From Ypsolopha sequella (lineage: Eukaryota > Arthropoda > Insecta > Lepidoptera > Ypsolophidae), in NCBI GenBank assembly GCA_934047225.1, contig OW203987.1:7839501-7903500 (forward strand): a stretch of DNA of 64,000 nt, given 5' to 3'. The position numbers and the translations under genes are program-made. How positions within the stretch are numbered: position 1 is the stretch's first letter; the number at the start of each line of letters is the position of its first letter. Below the pieces are notes generated by a model. It ran no database searches, was not told where the DNA came from, and worked only from the letters and a program-made list of their open reading frames with translations. This document shows positions 11,153 through 23,736 of the stretch, one piece after another.

Positions 11153-12187
11153 CTGAAAATAGTATTTACATGTTTCATCATTCAATTTTTTTTGATGATT
11201 AGATGATTAGATGATAGTCTAAGACGTTAGAGTTTTATCATTGCAATCGTTTCTATTCTACTTTAAACTGCTTTCTTTTAATACTTTCTACAGATAAACT
11301 TTATTCTGGCATGTTTACGATGATAACTTGTTCTTTCTAGACCATATATACGTCTACAAGCGTAGGTATATTTATTAGTATAATCTAAATCTTCGTTTGT
11401 AGCATTTTATATTTTTAATACATTATTGTGATGTATGACTTCAATTACGATAATTCTGTAGCTGACTTTACTCGTGAAGTACTTACAACTAACATCGAGT
11501 CACATTTACCTACGGGAAGTATAAACGAGCAAATGAACATGCATGACAGAAGACAGAGTAAAGCTTTAAATAATATAAAATTAGTTGATGTCATGATACT
11601 ACTATGTAGAAAATTGTAGAAGAAAAATTTCATTCGCATAAAACCTTATCCCATACTGGTAATGCGATTCTAGATAAGCGAAGAAAGTCATAAATTTATA
11701 ATCATATCGTAATTCTAGAAAAGCCTACCTGAAAATTAAATAAACTCTTTTTTTCAACTCTATTTTTAATAATTTAGCAATATCTATGCACTGTAACACC
11801 TATCGTTTTGGCAAAGCGACATTAAATATCAATAATATTGAGATCGGTTTTTAAAATATTGTTGATTTTTGATAACAAGCTTGGGACATAAAATAAGTTC
11901 GTGCATTTCAGCTTACTTAATCACATCATGCAGAGGGAAAAGGGGGAAATCTAAGTTGAATTATTCCTAATTTTAAACGAAATCATAACCAGATAGTGGT
12001 CCGGCAAAACGTATACCCAGACAACACCAAACCCAACTAAGGTTCATATTTCTATTTGAATTAGGAAAAATTCAGGTGAATGATGGGGTGACGGTGAAGG
12101 TGACAGATACATCAACAATATTTTAAACAGCCGACACAAATGCACACGACCAAGCACAAGTCAGCACCACCACCGAGGTCCCGTTAC

Positions 12188-12274
12188 CTTCCTGCTTGTG
12201 GGCGACGAAGGACTAAGATCACCAAGTGGGCTTCCGTCCACTGCGTGTAACGCTCCCATCTCTTTCTCCAATTC
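12188..12274 (-). CDS. cac: cac exon 16: II-III linker
   Basis: An 87-nt, phase 0/0 exon encoding ELEKEMGALHAVDGSPLGD and LSPSSPTSRK. Acceptor aattag, donor GTAACG (below consensus). Being symmetrical, it could be skipped without shifting the frame, so it may be a cassette; no direct evidence for that is visible. Confidence 0.88.
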
Positions 12275-12476
12275 CTAATTAGGTACAGAGGTTGCCGTAT
12301 GAAATACAAATCTTGGGAACTCCATACATCAACCGGTAATCGGATGCTCGTGAAAAAGTGGCTGAGCATGCTATGACTTTGAAGTAGTGATTCTATCGAC
12401 GTAGGTTTAAAGCGTCAAGTGGAATGGAAACACATTCGAGTTAAAGTGAATGAACAAGACAAAGATGAGAACTTAC

Positions 12477-12533
12477 TTGGAGCTGCTTCTCTTTGTCTTC
12501 TTCGACCTGTTCCTCTTCTGCCGCCGTCAATTC
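12477..12533 (-). CDS. cac: cac exon 15: II-III linker
   Basis: A 57-nt exon encoding ELTAAEEEQVEEDKEKQLQ, the charged start of the II-III linker following IIS6. Acceptor ttacag, donor GTAAGT, phase 0 on both sides. Confidence 0.93.
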
Positions 12534-12684
12534 CTGTAAAGACAAAGACGACATTTACACGAGAAGCAGCGCGGCGTCAATTTTACAAGTGAACATTGAC
12601 GTACGCGAACGACGACAGTCTGGCATTTGTCCTACAATATCTAGACGTTTGACACTTATACAACAACATAAAGGGAAATTGTAC

Positions 12685-12858
12685 CTGGGCGTTAGCCAAG
12701 TTGTCCACAGCGATAGCAAGGAACACGTTTAGCAGGGTGTAGTTTCCGAACAGCACCAGAACGACAAAGTACAATGAGTAAATCATGCCTTTCTGGATGC
12801 CACCCTGTGACTGGATTCCGTCGTACATTACTTCGTTCCAATCTTCACCCGTTAAGAT
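12685..12858 (-). CDS. cac: cac exon 14: domain II filter and S6
   Basis: 58 codons starting [20 protein letters not shown]; the Glu in TGEDW is the domain II selectivity residue. IIS6 follows ([19 protein letters not shown]), ending [10 protein letters not shown]. Acceptor ttgcag, donor GTACAA. Confidence 0.95.
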
Positions 12859-13697
12859 CTGCAAAATTAAAACGGAGTGAATAGTTGAGGCGTTCTCCAT
12901 ACAAAATTTAAAGTTTTTAGCTTATGTAACATATAACATTTTAAGATATAAATAAACATTCGCTTTTGAGCATCATGGATAAATGTCATTGTGTCATTTG
13001 GGGAGATTTCAAAAACTCACATATCCTGAGGTTTAATATATTTGCTGATGCCAAAGTTCTACGGTCGATACAATGTTAACATTTAGGCAATAACAGCAGA
13101 AGTGCAAAGAGCGCAGCTTCACCTACACATTACATTTAATTTTGTAGATCCCTAAAAAACTTTTGATACGGTGAGTAGAGAGAAGAAAAAAATATTGAAT
13201 GTCCATTTAGTCTCTTGAATCTGAAAAAGGAATTTTAGGAAAAAGAAAACTGCGTTATTTTAATTTTCTATGTCTTTAAGATTAAAGATATTTTGGCAAA
13301 GTTGTGCATTGTCACATAACCTGTTCGGTATTTTTTCTCGCTGTTTCTTAGAATTGCATTGGGAAAACAGGAACTATGGTCAAACCTTATAAAAGAAGCG
13401 AGTGGAGAGTCACTACAAAAGGCTTTTCATCTGGTTTAGGATCGATATCACTGGAGATGCAAAACTTTGGGGTAACGATCCGTAGCATTGAGGAAACGAG
13501 GAGGAAGCAGAGAAACAGGAATCGGTGATAAAAACGATGACGGAGAAATGATTAACGTCCTTTTTCAAGCATTTGAAGTATAAAAGGTTATCAATCTAAG
13601 AGATGTTGTTAAAAGGTCAACTCATTTAACAAACTTTGATAAATAATAAGTTCACTGACATAAAATACGTTTGTAGAAACGGCATGAATGTACTCAC
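12859..13697. other. Intron before exon 14; nothing recognised
   Basis: About 840 nt of intron without visible exon, repeat or RNA signal. Confidence 0.5.
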
Positions 13698-13910
13698 TTG
13701 GAAGACAGTTAGCAACGCGATGGGAAACGTATTGAAGTTAGTGGGCGGAGTGCCTTCTTCGAAGTTGAACTGGCCCCCAAAAAGCTGCATGCCAAGAAGG
13801 GCGAAGATAAGAATGAACAAGAAGAGAAGGAAGAGCAGCGAGATGATGGATCTCATAGAGTTCAGGAGTGAGATGACCAAGTTCCTCAGTGACGACCAGT
13901 ACTTTGTGAC
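13698..13910 (-). CDS. cac: cac exon 13: domain II S4-S5, S5 and turret
   Basis: 71 codons in phase 0: [20 protein letters not shown], then IIS5 ([19 protein letters not shown]), [18 protein letters not shown] and the P-helix [10 protein letters not shown]. Acceptor ttccag, donor GTGAGT. Confidence 0.95.
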
Positions 13911-15111
13911 CTGGAAGTAAAAGATAAAGAAATATTAGTTTAGTTATAATATAATTTAAATTTAATACAAAGTAAAAAACTTGATGTTGGCTATGCTTGA
14001 TAGTTTCAGTTTCAGTTTATTTACTCTTCAAACAATTTACATTGTAACAGAAAAACAATCTTATAATTAACTTAGTTTACAAATTTTTAATTTATATTAA
14101 CATTGTATGTATCAGGTTCCTAATTTGATGCAAAGTTAATAAATACATAGTAATGGTAATAAAATGTCTACAAGTTATCAAAGGAGACGGCCAGTTCTCC
14201 ATAAGCAAAATGCCTTAAGAGTGTACACAAATGTATTGTGGTCAATGATAAAGAACAAATTCAAAATAACACTTATAGACTATCCAATTATAACGGACAC
14301 CATCTTTTAATAACTTTTCATGATAAATCGTTTTTATTTTGAGGTTATTTTCATATGGCATTGCGAAAATAAACTTAAGCGCGTTTGAAACGTTCATAGT
14401 TGTAACAATGTTTCACGATAATTCTGATATATTTAAAAGAGTATGCTCGAATGTCAGTTGTAATGTAATCTCTAACAAAATCCAGAAGAAAAGCATGAAT
14501 CGTGAAATAAAAAGCTGGGACTGCCGATTGCGTCACGCATGACTCTTATCACGCACGCTGGAAGCGTAGTTTGTGGACTACTTGGTAGATGGCGCGCGCT
14601 TTCGTTTCGTTCGGTGTTCGCTCTCATGACCGGCTGCAACATTAAGTACTTATTTATTTTAATATATGTGTCCGTGTTATTATAAAAGTGAAACTAGCTA
14701 CGAAAAAATCTAACAAAAATTATAGTATAAATTTATTTCATGTACGCGGTTAAGGCCGATTCTGACCGTTTCCTTTATGTCAAAAGTAGGAGGCAAAGGA
14801 CAAAGATCCAGGACGTCAAGTATTGTCAAAGAAAAAATAATCCAGTATAGTAGCCGTTTACTTAAATTTATGAAGATTTTAGAAGCAAAGCAATTCTTCA
14901 AACAAACTGCAGAATTTTCACCTTATAGTTTGAGAAGCAGGGAAGGTTTTCGATTCTCTTAGATGGGGTTTGCTTTTCATAAATATAAAATAAGGATCTT
15001 CTTTAATTACAAATAATTTTAAATGAGTGAAAGCTCTCACTATCCAATGTATACAAGTATAGTGGACTTAGCTTAGCTATTAAGTAGTGCGGTTAACGCA
15101 ATATTCAAGAA

Positions 15112-15793
15112 AGGGGTTTCGTATTGTGGATGATAAATTTAATCTGGTAATTTTTTTTCGTGAATTTCTCAACCGCTTTATTCATCCTGTAATCTTTATG
15201 TAAACACATATTACCATTATTTTTTTCATATTTTTCGGTCCTCCAGTTTTGGAGATAATGGAGATAAGATTTCTCGAAATAGATGCAATTAAATATATCT
15301 AAAATTTCTCATCTGTGCTCAACTTTTTTTAAATCGCTATAGTTTTCCTGTAATTGGCCAGCTATCTGCAATCAAAATTTTTTTCATATTTTTTGGTTGA
15401 CTAGTTTCGGAGATAAGGGGGGCATACATATTTTTGTGGTTTTTTAAAGATTTCTCAAACCCAGCGCCAGTAAATATAAGAAAAGTATATATTTTTACAA
15501 TCAACTTTTTAATATCTACAATTTAAAATCCATATTGTATTTTTCGGATAATATTTTTTATTTTTCTCTCTTTCGTTTTGGAAATATTTTGAACAATTTC
15601 AAATATTTCATATTTTTTTTACATAGTGATATGTTAGCAAATCAATGCTATTTTGGTGCCAAATTTCATGTCTTTATTTTTAACGGTGCTAAATTTATTA
15701 GGCTGTGACATATGGACGGACGGACGGACGGACAACGGAGTCTCACCATAAAGGTTCTTTTTGTACCTTTCAGTTACTACGGAACCCTAAAAT
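15112..15793 (+). repeat. Dispersed repeat family A, copy 1
   Basis: Shares with 37391-38028 and 61731-62476 the succession gtggatgataaatttaat, ttttggagataagg, cggacggacaacggagtctc and a final ggaaccctaaaa. A (GGAC)n run is embedded at 15716-15733. No coding capacity. The ggttccg and accggccaagtgcga ends are a common lepidopteran repeat signature. Confidence 0.75.
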
Positions 15794-15845
15794 TGAAATA
15801 AAAAAGTATATTAAAACACTAATTCGTCCAAGATTTCCATCAGTA

Positions 15846-16554
15846 TTAAGGGTCGGTTGCTCTCGCGTTTGGACAATTTAGCACATTAAAACAAAATATT
15901 TTTAACAAATAAAATATGTGTAGGTAGTTAAAGAGTTGAACTACATCATCATTTTTTAGATTTGACACAAGTATCATAAGCATCGGGAAAAAAATTCAGA
16001 AAGATCACTAAAATCCCGAAAAACGTAATTTGGCGTTGAAAACAGAAAAAATAAATTTTTTGTTCCGAATTGAAATATATATTTTTTTTGCGTAAAGAGT
16101 TCGAAGTACCTTATTCATATAATATATTCATATTTTTTTCCTTTCGTTATTTAAAAAGAAATACACAAACTTCCAAATTCTTTTTGCGTAATTTTTCTGT
16201 ACAGGAAAAATGTAGAATATTAGAGTATTTCTTTTAAAATAACGAAAGGAAATGAAAAATTATAAAAATCTGTAAAGGGTATTTTTATTTCTTTGCTCTA
16301 TAAAAAAAAAATATTTTGTAGTTAGATCAGTAGACTGATCATACTAGTTCCAAAGCCAAATTACGTTTTCCGTGATTCTACTGATCTTTCCGATTTTTTT
16401 TCTTGATGATTGTGATACTTGTGTCAAATCTGAAAAAATGTAATGTAGTTCAACTCCTTAACTACCCACACAAATTTTATTTGTTAAAAATATTTGGTTT
16501 AATATGCTAAATTGTCCAAACGCGAGAGCATGTTTCGCGCAACCGACCCTTAAC
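15846..16554. repeat. 709-bp foldback element, family D copy 1
   Basis: ttaagggtcggttgc at the left end recurs inverted at the right end (gcaaccgacccttaa), and the arms pair for roughly 300 bp each through tttggacaatttagca and gatttgacacaagtatca. The centre is AT-rich and non-coding. A second, cut-off copy begins at 63771. Confidence 0.9.
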
Positions 16555-16701
16555 GTCACCCTTACTACCTACGTTTGTGCTTGTCTTCCCTTTTTTCGTG
16601 ACGTCTTCATATACCCAATAAATGGACCCACTGGTTTATAGTTAGTTGATGGCACGCAACTGTACTTTCATCATAAAATATCTAAAGAGGCTTTTACTGA
16701 C

Positions 16702-16916
16702 CTTGAATATCCTTAAAAGCCTCAAAGCTCTGAGCACGGAGAGACCGAAGGAGCCCCCCTTGACCTCTGACCAGACGACCTCGAAGATCGACCCTGATAT
16801 GACCACGCAGTCGAAACGGTTGAACGAGGACTCAAAGTAGATGCGAGGGCCCAACGCGTACATCTTCACCCACATTTCCATCATGAACAGCCCGAGGAAC
16901 ACGAATTCAGCATAAT
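16702..16916 (-). CDS. cac: cac exon 12: domain II S2-S4
   Basis: Encodes [20 protein letters not shown] (IIS2), the IIS3 segment [17 protein letters not shown] and IIS4 ([13 protein letters not shown]). Acceptor tttcag, donor GTCAGT, exit in phase 0. Confidence 0.95.
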
Positions 16917-17850
16917 CTGAAAAGAATTGCCAATGTCAGAAATTATTTACAGTGTCTTCGCAATCTGCGTACTTTGCGTTTGATCATCACTAATAATTTT
17001 GCATTTATGGTATCATTGATTTTATGTTTCTTCCGATTATTCTCATTACCATTTATTCTCATTTTCATTCACATGCAAGATCGTGGCTCGTATCCATTCG
17101 ATGGCCTAGTGAGTATAATTAATTAGGTACCCTTTTAGACAATCGTGCGTACATTTGCTAGTCTATTGATAGTTGAATACTATCTAAGTTAGCGTTATCC
17201 ATCAGTACCGTTCAATTCACATTTACAAAGGCACATTAAGCACCGGGCCGCTCCCAACACAAAACTGACTTGAAGGAAGTTCGCACTAGGTGACCCAGTT
17301 GGTTTAGACATAGATAGTATTAATTATAGTTACAGATTATTATATTTATTTACGAAGTAAGTATATTTAATTGAGGACCTTGATCCTTAGTTCAGTGACC
17401 ATCTTAAGGCAAAGGCGGGAGTTGTACATTACCAAGGACTGAAGGATTTGGCTCTGAACAGAGAACTATGGAAGATGTTATACTGACAAAAGCGAGGCTC
17501 TTAAATAATTGTTTGATTAACATTAGATAGCAGATTATTACGGATAACAAAATTTTATATTTTCATTACATTCCATTATAAATATGTTTACATTTATAAT
17601 GTAGTTCATTATAACGTTATTTTACAATACCTAACTTAAAATGTTTACAGAGAACATTGATCTACATGTATGTCGTGGAAAGAGAAAGATATACAAAGAA
17701 AATAAAGTGATAAATATACGTAGAATACAATGGCATAGAACTTTTCAAAGAATTCGTTAAAAGTAGGTAGTCAATAATAATTAACTTCTCGGATAGACAT
17801 GATTCTAATTTCGAATGGACAGATCTGAGCACTAGATTTTATAAACTTAC
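16917..17850. other. Intron between exons 11 and 12; nothing recognised
   Basis: About 930 nt with no visible exon, repeat family or RNA gene. Confidence 0.5.
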
Positions 17851-18048
17851 ACAAAAACGCAGTAAGCCACTTCGGCTGCCTGTAGTGCTCCACAGCAACA
17901 CAGATCGTGTTGAAGAGCACCAGCACAATGACGAACCAGTAGAACCACTGCGTCTTCACCGTGTGTCTGATCCAGAAGCGAAACCGCTTCTCGGCGCGCC
18001 AGAAGTCCGCGCATTTGCCGACAGACCGCGCTTTGCTCTTGAGGAAAC
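17851..18048 (-). CDS. cac: cac exon 11: end of I-II linker and domain II S1
   Basis: Encodes FLKSKARSVGKCADFWRAEK, RFRFWIRHTVKTQWFYWFV and IIS1 (IVLVLFNTICVAVEHYRQP). Acceptor ggcag, donor GTAAGT. It ends one base into a Tyr codon completed by the next exon (LTAFL-YYAEF). Confidence 0.95.
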
Positions 18049-18685
18049 CTGCCAATGAACTTCTAATGTTGCTTCATGTTGTAGGTTGGCATGTTGTCAG
18101 CTGTGATGACTGGCTCGTTTTTAGGATCATTTATGCAGTGAAAAACATTGTAGATAAACTATTTTTCAAATAAGCTTACTTTGCAACTGTAGATGAAACT
18201 TAGTTGTAATTATCTATCTGCCGATCATTTCAATAAATTTCTATAGAATTAAATCCAATTAGATGATAATAATTTAAAATGTTGCGTAATGGTGCCTTTA
18301 AAAAAAGAGCCAGTTTATTTTCAAGTCATGACAACATCGAAAAAGGGATAATGGGTACTAAGGACGTCTATAAATTATCTAAACATACATTAACAATCAA
18401 TTAGCTTTTTAAGTAATTAGTATTTTTTATTTATATTTTTTTAAAGTAAAGTTTATCTTCGTAGAAGTTTATTTAAAACAACATAACATAGCTTTAGATA
18501 TGAAAGTAACTGTAAAGGGTAAATGGTATGATATCCGATACGACTGGCAATCCGACCCTGGATGCTTATAAAACTTTAATGACGCTCTTTTGGGATCGTC
18601 CTTATCATGGAATTGCAAATCGCAGTCCCAGTTAGTTGGAAATTGAAAATCTACGTTTCTCTTTCTTCGATATGCATTTAAATTG

Positions 18686-19011
18686 CAAAGTCTGTCTGTC
18701 TGTATGTTACCTTGTTACTCGAGAATATTATATACGATTATACGAATTGATGCAGTTTTCACTGCAAACTAGAATTATTCGTAACTAAGCAGTGACCATT
18801 TTTGTTTCTATATGGGTATATTTTTGCTTGTAGCACCTCTAACTGGAATTCGATTTGGGGTTACGAAAATAATTTTTGATAAGTGTATATCATTGCGGTA
18901 TTAATAAAGGGAGCTCAGCAGCAGTATCCATTTGAGGAAGACAAATTGGACAAAAGAGGGCAGAGGGAATTTTTCCCTACAGCGCAAACAAAGCCGCAGG
19001 AAAAGGGCTAG
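18686..19011 (+). repeat. Dispersed repeat with tctgtctgtctg start and aaaagggctagt end
   Basis: Begins at gtctgtctgtctgtatg and ends gccgcaggaaaagggctagt, an eroded form of the lepidopteran gaagtcgcgggcaa..gctagt tail. The rest of the 18049-20000 intron shows nothing recognised. Confidence 0.5.
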
Positions 19012-20000
19012 TATTTGATAATTTATGGTTTTTAGTTAAATCAACAATTATTTCCGTATTGTGACGTAGTTTATTTAACGTTTAGAAATAGCATACTCCC
19101 AGCATTAACTTAAACCACTTACAATGTTACAAAGCGTTTCTAGCAGGGTCCTGTAATATGCTTATTCATAAATTTTATTAGTAAAGCTATATTCTATACT
19201 ATAATAGCTGTAGCTTAAATGCCAGGAAATGGGTTGATTCGGTTAAACATTGTGAGTCTACACAAAAAGGAGCCACTATAATACACTAGACTATTCATCT
19301 ACATAAAAGATGAAGAATATTCTACCAGCATCACGATTGGTCCCATACCTTTGCTTTTCTTTGTAACTGTAAACAACCAATACACAAATCAAGTAGGTAA
19401 TACAAAATGAGACCCACCTACAGACTCAATGCGTGAAAACTGTGCTGATGAAAGTTTTAATAGATTACCAACAACAACATAACATGCGACGTTCATTAGT
19501 GGAATTGATTCTATTCATTTTAATGAAACGGATTCATAAGTGGATAATTTGTTATGAAATTTAAAAAAATAACAATTCGGTAAGTAATAACAAAGATATT
19601 GTAGGTTCTAAATCTGGTGCAGTTTTTAATAAATAAACAAACATAAACTTTTACTAAAATAGTGTGAAAGGAAACTTAAAACATTCATCATGCTCCTACA
19701 AAAAACACAAAAAATGACATATCTAAATCAGTTAGAGAAAAAACAAGACGACCAGACAATATGTTAGAAAATAAAACTTATCAGACCTTCTCCCAAAAAC
19801 TACAAGTAACAAATAACAATTGTCTTCCTCAATGTATAAAATTTGGATTTTTAAAGGGAAGACACTTGTTTAGTTTATTTTGTAGTTTGGTAAAGATTCT
19901 TATATATTCTGGTTTCCAAAATAAAACATTAGAGTAATTAACTATATGATTTCCTAAATTTCCTTAAAATTTATTTAGTTAACTTGAAGGTTGTACTGAC

Positions 20001-20102
20001 CGTCGTCTCCACAGTCTTCATCCTGTTCCTCTTCCTCTGTGTCTGTGCTTTTGCTCTTTCCCATGTTCTTTAATTTCTTCTTGGCTGCTGCTCTTCTTCG
20101 TG
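20001..20102 (-). CDS. cac: cac exon 10: I-II linker, basic then acidic stretch
   Basis: Encodes RRRAAAKKKLKNMGKSKST followed by DTEEEEQDEDCGDD. A cytoplasmic linker with a strong basic cluster, then an acidic tail. Acceptor ttttag, donor GTCAGT; phases fit exons 9 and 11. Confidence 0.92.
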
Positions 20103-20408
20103 CTAAAAATATATAAGGTTATTGAAAAGGTAGAAGACTATATACAAAGATCTTCCTTCAGGGATCTTTACATTCTATTGCATTTCTTTACCCTACTTAG
20201 TATGTATCTACAATCCTACATAGGTATGTTAATTTATATGGAGAGCTACAGAAATTTTGGTGTTTTCTTGTTTTGTGTCTTCTACTTCATCTTGAGAATT
20301 CTCCCTCGGATTTTATCTTATGACTTCATTGTTTTACTGATTGCGCATTACAAAAGGGGGAAAAGTTTATCATGAAAGACCTTTATGTTAATTTTGATGA
20401 TATATTAC

Positions 20409-20468
20409 CTTCTATGATGTGCATCTTTTCTTCCTCTGTTGTTCGCTCTTCTGCTAATATTACTTCCT
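20409..20468 (-). CDS. cac: cac exon 9: I-II linker
   Basis: A 60-nt exon encoding EVILAEERTTEEEKMHIIE, the acidic helix after the AID, well known from insect Cav2. The first two bases complete a Glu codon. Acceptor ttacag, donor GTAATA. Confidence 0.92.
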
Positions 20469-21548
20469 CTGTAAGACAATGTTTTTTTTAATGAATTCTT
20501 ATAAATAATATTTTGGTCATGCTTTCATTAATATTTTTATGTACCTGCCGTGATAGAATATTCATATTTGTATGTGAAGAGTTGGCTGTAATAGTTTTTA
20601 AAGTTTATAAATATAACTTTTAAAAATAATAAATTTTATTGTGATAATTTTCAGCAACCATTAATGTGTTTGACTTCAGGTAGTTACTAAACAAGGATGG
20701 TATGTGGAAGCTGGATTATTATCAAGTACTTATAGTACTATTGTTGGTCTTACACCATAAACTATGATATGAATTGTTATGTGCAAATATTATCAATAAT
20801 GATTCACTTTCAATAAGTTAAGAAACTAAAGTAGGTGTCGTGACATTCCACGTGGGGTTTAGACTAAAAGTTGTTCTGGGACGTGTATCGTCATGGCGTC
20901 AATATTATAAGTAAATGAAATGTAAATCGGTGTCCAGAAACAGACACTCGCTTTTGGAGAAACTATCAAAAGGAGCAGATATTAACGATGTTTAATGGTC
21001 TTATAGTTAAGGTGCAAGAAGTGATGGTAATGGTATAAAGAGAAAACTGTCGGAATAATAAAATATGAGAATTTTTGGATCATCTGGATCATTTACTTGT
21101 TTTATTGTACCTTTGGCATCCAACTGATCTAATAATGACATAGTTTAACATTTTACATTAATTACTTGCCAGATTTAAATAATACAAAACACTGAATAGT
21201 TGTATTAATACAGATAGGTTCGATTCCTTTTTTATCGTATGGCATAGCTGACATAATAAAAAGTTAATGATCTTGTTTCATAGATTAATCTCAATCCTGG
21301 ATTATTTACAATAGTTGTTGATAAAGAGTAGTAAACACAGATTCTGTATTAAAGGTTCGACTCCTGACATGATATCAAAAGATAAACAGTGAATAAACAT
21401 TATCTTAAATAATAATTATGAAACACAATTTTATTATAAATCTAGCACACGCTTCAAATTTTTAAATGTTGCTTACAAAAATTGCAAAACTTTCTAAGAA
21501 TCTTTGTTAATCATTTCACCGGCAGGGATCAAATTTAGGAAAACTCAC

Positions 21549-21664
21549 CTGCTTTACATATCCACTCAACGTAACCATTGAGTTCTCTCTCAAGTTGCTG
21601 TTGTCTTCTTAACTTAAGGAATTCTTGTCTATTTTCTACTTTCTCTCTTTCTTTAGCAAATTCA
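21549..21664 (-). CDS. cac: cac exon 8b: I-II linker with canonical AID
   Basis: Encodes [38 protein letters not shown]. This is the canonical alpha-interaction domain that binds the cytoplasmic beta subunit; the QQLER core is also the G-beta-gamma type QXXER motif. 116 nt, acceptor tttcag, donor GTGAGT. Mutually exclusive with exon 8a, from which it is 2072 nt away. Confidence 0.95.
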
Positions 21665-21971
21665 CTGAAAAATAAACAAAACATAGCAACAACTAGCACA
21701 CTACATACGTCTCAATTATGAGCAATATTATGATTAATTACATCATAATGTAAACCAAACAAAAAATGACCTGGGATTAATGTCGTTAGCTGGCATCCAA
21801 CAATTTAATTACATTTTATGGTGTTTGTTATTACAAGTAAGTAGTATATTTTTCAGTTGAAATCTAAAGCACCATAAATTGCTAGGGCATTAACAATATT
21901 TTTCAAATACTCGTATATCGCTGCCTGAAAGTCGCATTGTATTTGTATTTAATTTTTTTACTTCTGTTTCA

Positions 21972-22202
21972 AATATGTAGTACACAAATAATACACAGTA
22001 ATATTAATTAACTTAGTAAATCAAGATAAATTTCGGGCCCCACTGGACCCGGCATCAGTTAAAATTATAATTATTATTTATATTATAATTTTAATTTCAT
22101 AATATAAATATATATTACAAGTATAATTTCTATTATTTGGGGCCCGAAATATATCTTTATTTACTTAGTTTATTCATATTACTGTGTCTTATTTGTGTAT
22201 AT
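21972..22202. repeat. Foldback element carrying the cgaaatatatc motif as inverted arms
   Basis: The left arm includes cacagtaatat...cttagtaaatcaagat then tttcgggcccc; the right arm repeats this inverted (ggggcccgaaatatatcttt ... attactgtg). The arms are about 65-70 bp and the loop is AT-rich. It lies in the intron between exons 8a and 8b. The rest of 21665-23736 is plain except for 23290-23460. Confidence 0.85.
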
Positions 22203-23289
22203 TTAAAATAATAATAATAATAATCATCAAAATTTAAACACAAGACTTTAAAAGTCAAAATAAATGTATTTAAATATTTACAACAATTTTGGTACAAAAT
22301 ATTGTAAATCATTCTCACAGCTTGTTTATCATTTTGTTTGTGCCTTTTGCATTCCATTTTATGCCGTTTCAACTTTGCTTCTTTTTGCAAAATGAATATT
22401 TTAAAAAAGCCTACATGTGAAATCTCTGATATTTAATTTATTTATCCTTGAATAAACCGAAATAATCACTAGTAAAACCGGCCCAGATGTTAATTTAAAA
22501 CGAGAATATTGTACTATACTATGTACATAATTGGTTGATTAGAACGACAAATCTCATCAGTTTATTTATTTTTACACATTTTAATCCAACGTTGTGGTTT
22601 TCAGTTCCAGTGTGTGTAAATCTATGAACGAACTGACGATATCTATCATTCTCGTAGATGTAGCATAGAGTAAAAGATCGGTTATGGTATGGAGTAACGA
22701 AGGACAGATAGCTTTCTTTGGAAATCTGCAGAGCATGAAATTAAAGTAAATATTGTAATTTAAGGAACTGTGTATTAAAAGACCACAATATGTGATGATG
22801 ATAGTACGATGATAATAATATGTAATACGAAATTGAATGGGAAGTGAAGGTTATGAATAGTAGAAATTTGCGTTATTGTTGTCACTTTAAATTGATTACG
22901 TAGGTACCTACTTTGATCAATAATGTGAATAAATGCGATAATTTCCCCCACCTATTTCTGTACGAAACTTTTGTGTTAGTTCTGAAACATTGCATTTAGA
23001 AAACAAAATACTTCAACAGTACGTACATGTGAAATTTACAATTGTGTTTCTTAAATGAGTTTTGCACACGTAACAATAACTAATCACGTCTAATAAACAC
23101 GAAATTACACTTTGAAACCAGAGATTCTGCAAAAATAAGCAGAATTTCTTTCATTCATAAAATAACTGTAGGCCCATACAGACCTATAGCATTAGAAAAA
23201 TGGTCTCGTCTATCTATCTTGCTTTAAAATGCGCGTATATATGCTCTTTCTCTTTTGCATTACCAATCTAACGGTAGTTTATACTAAAT

Positions 23290-23460
23290 CTATGGTAATT
23301 TATTTTATTTTATTTATTTATTACACTTAATGTACATTTACACAAAAACATGAAAAAAAAACATAAAAAAAATTCACAGTGTACAAAGGCGGCACTTATT
23401 GCTAATAGCAATATCTTCCAGGCAACCTTTGGGTGAAAAAGAAAACAGAAAAAAAAATAA
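23290..23460 (-). repeat. LINE 3'-end fragment
   Basis: Contains tcttccaggcaacctttggg, also found as ttccagacaacctttgggtg near 51800, after an AT-rich tttatttatttatt stretch. This is an antisense LINE 3' UTR signature familiar from Lepidoptera. No ORF remains. Confidence 0.5.
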
Positions 23461-23736
23461 AGAGGAGCGTGTAAATGTCACGAAATCGAACTTAAGAGTA
23501 AACTACATAGACTTATTAATGGGGGATTCCTTACACTATAATAAACTAGTACATAAACATACACAAAAATAATTCATTCTAATCAAGCTATGTTGTACGG
23601 AGTATAAACTGATGCCCTTAAGGCAGCGATATGTATTGATAGGTGTAGCTAGCAAAATACGATTTTTTAATCTAGCACTGTTAATCAGGAGTTTTAGATT
23701 AGCTTTAGTACAAGAGCTCATCAACACATGTCAGAC

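Larger units (their letters stand above)
9674..12187. other. Introns of the domain III and II-III linker region
   Basis: The non-exon parts (9674-10117, 10298-10431, 10555-11045, 11153-12187) are AT-rich intron with no recognised repeat or gene. Confidence 0.5.

Noticed and set aside
12188..12274. Mutually exclusive partner for exon 16
   Set aside because: No second exon with similar coding was found in the flanking introns; it may be a simple cassette.
15716..15735. CRISPR-like short repeats
   Set aside because: A simple (ggac)n microsatellite inside a eukaryotic repeat; no spacers.
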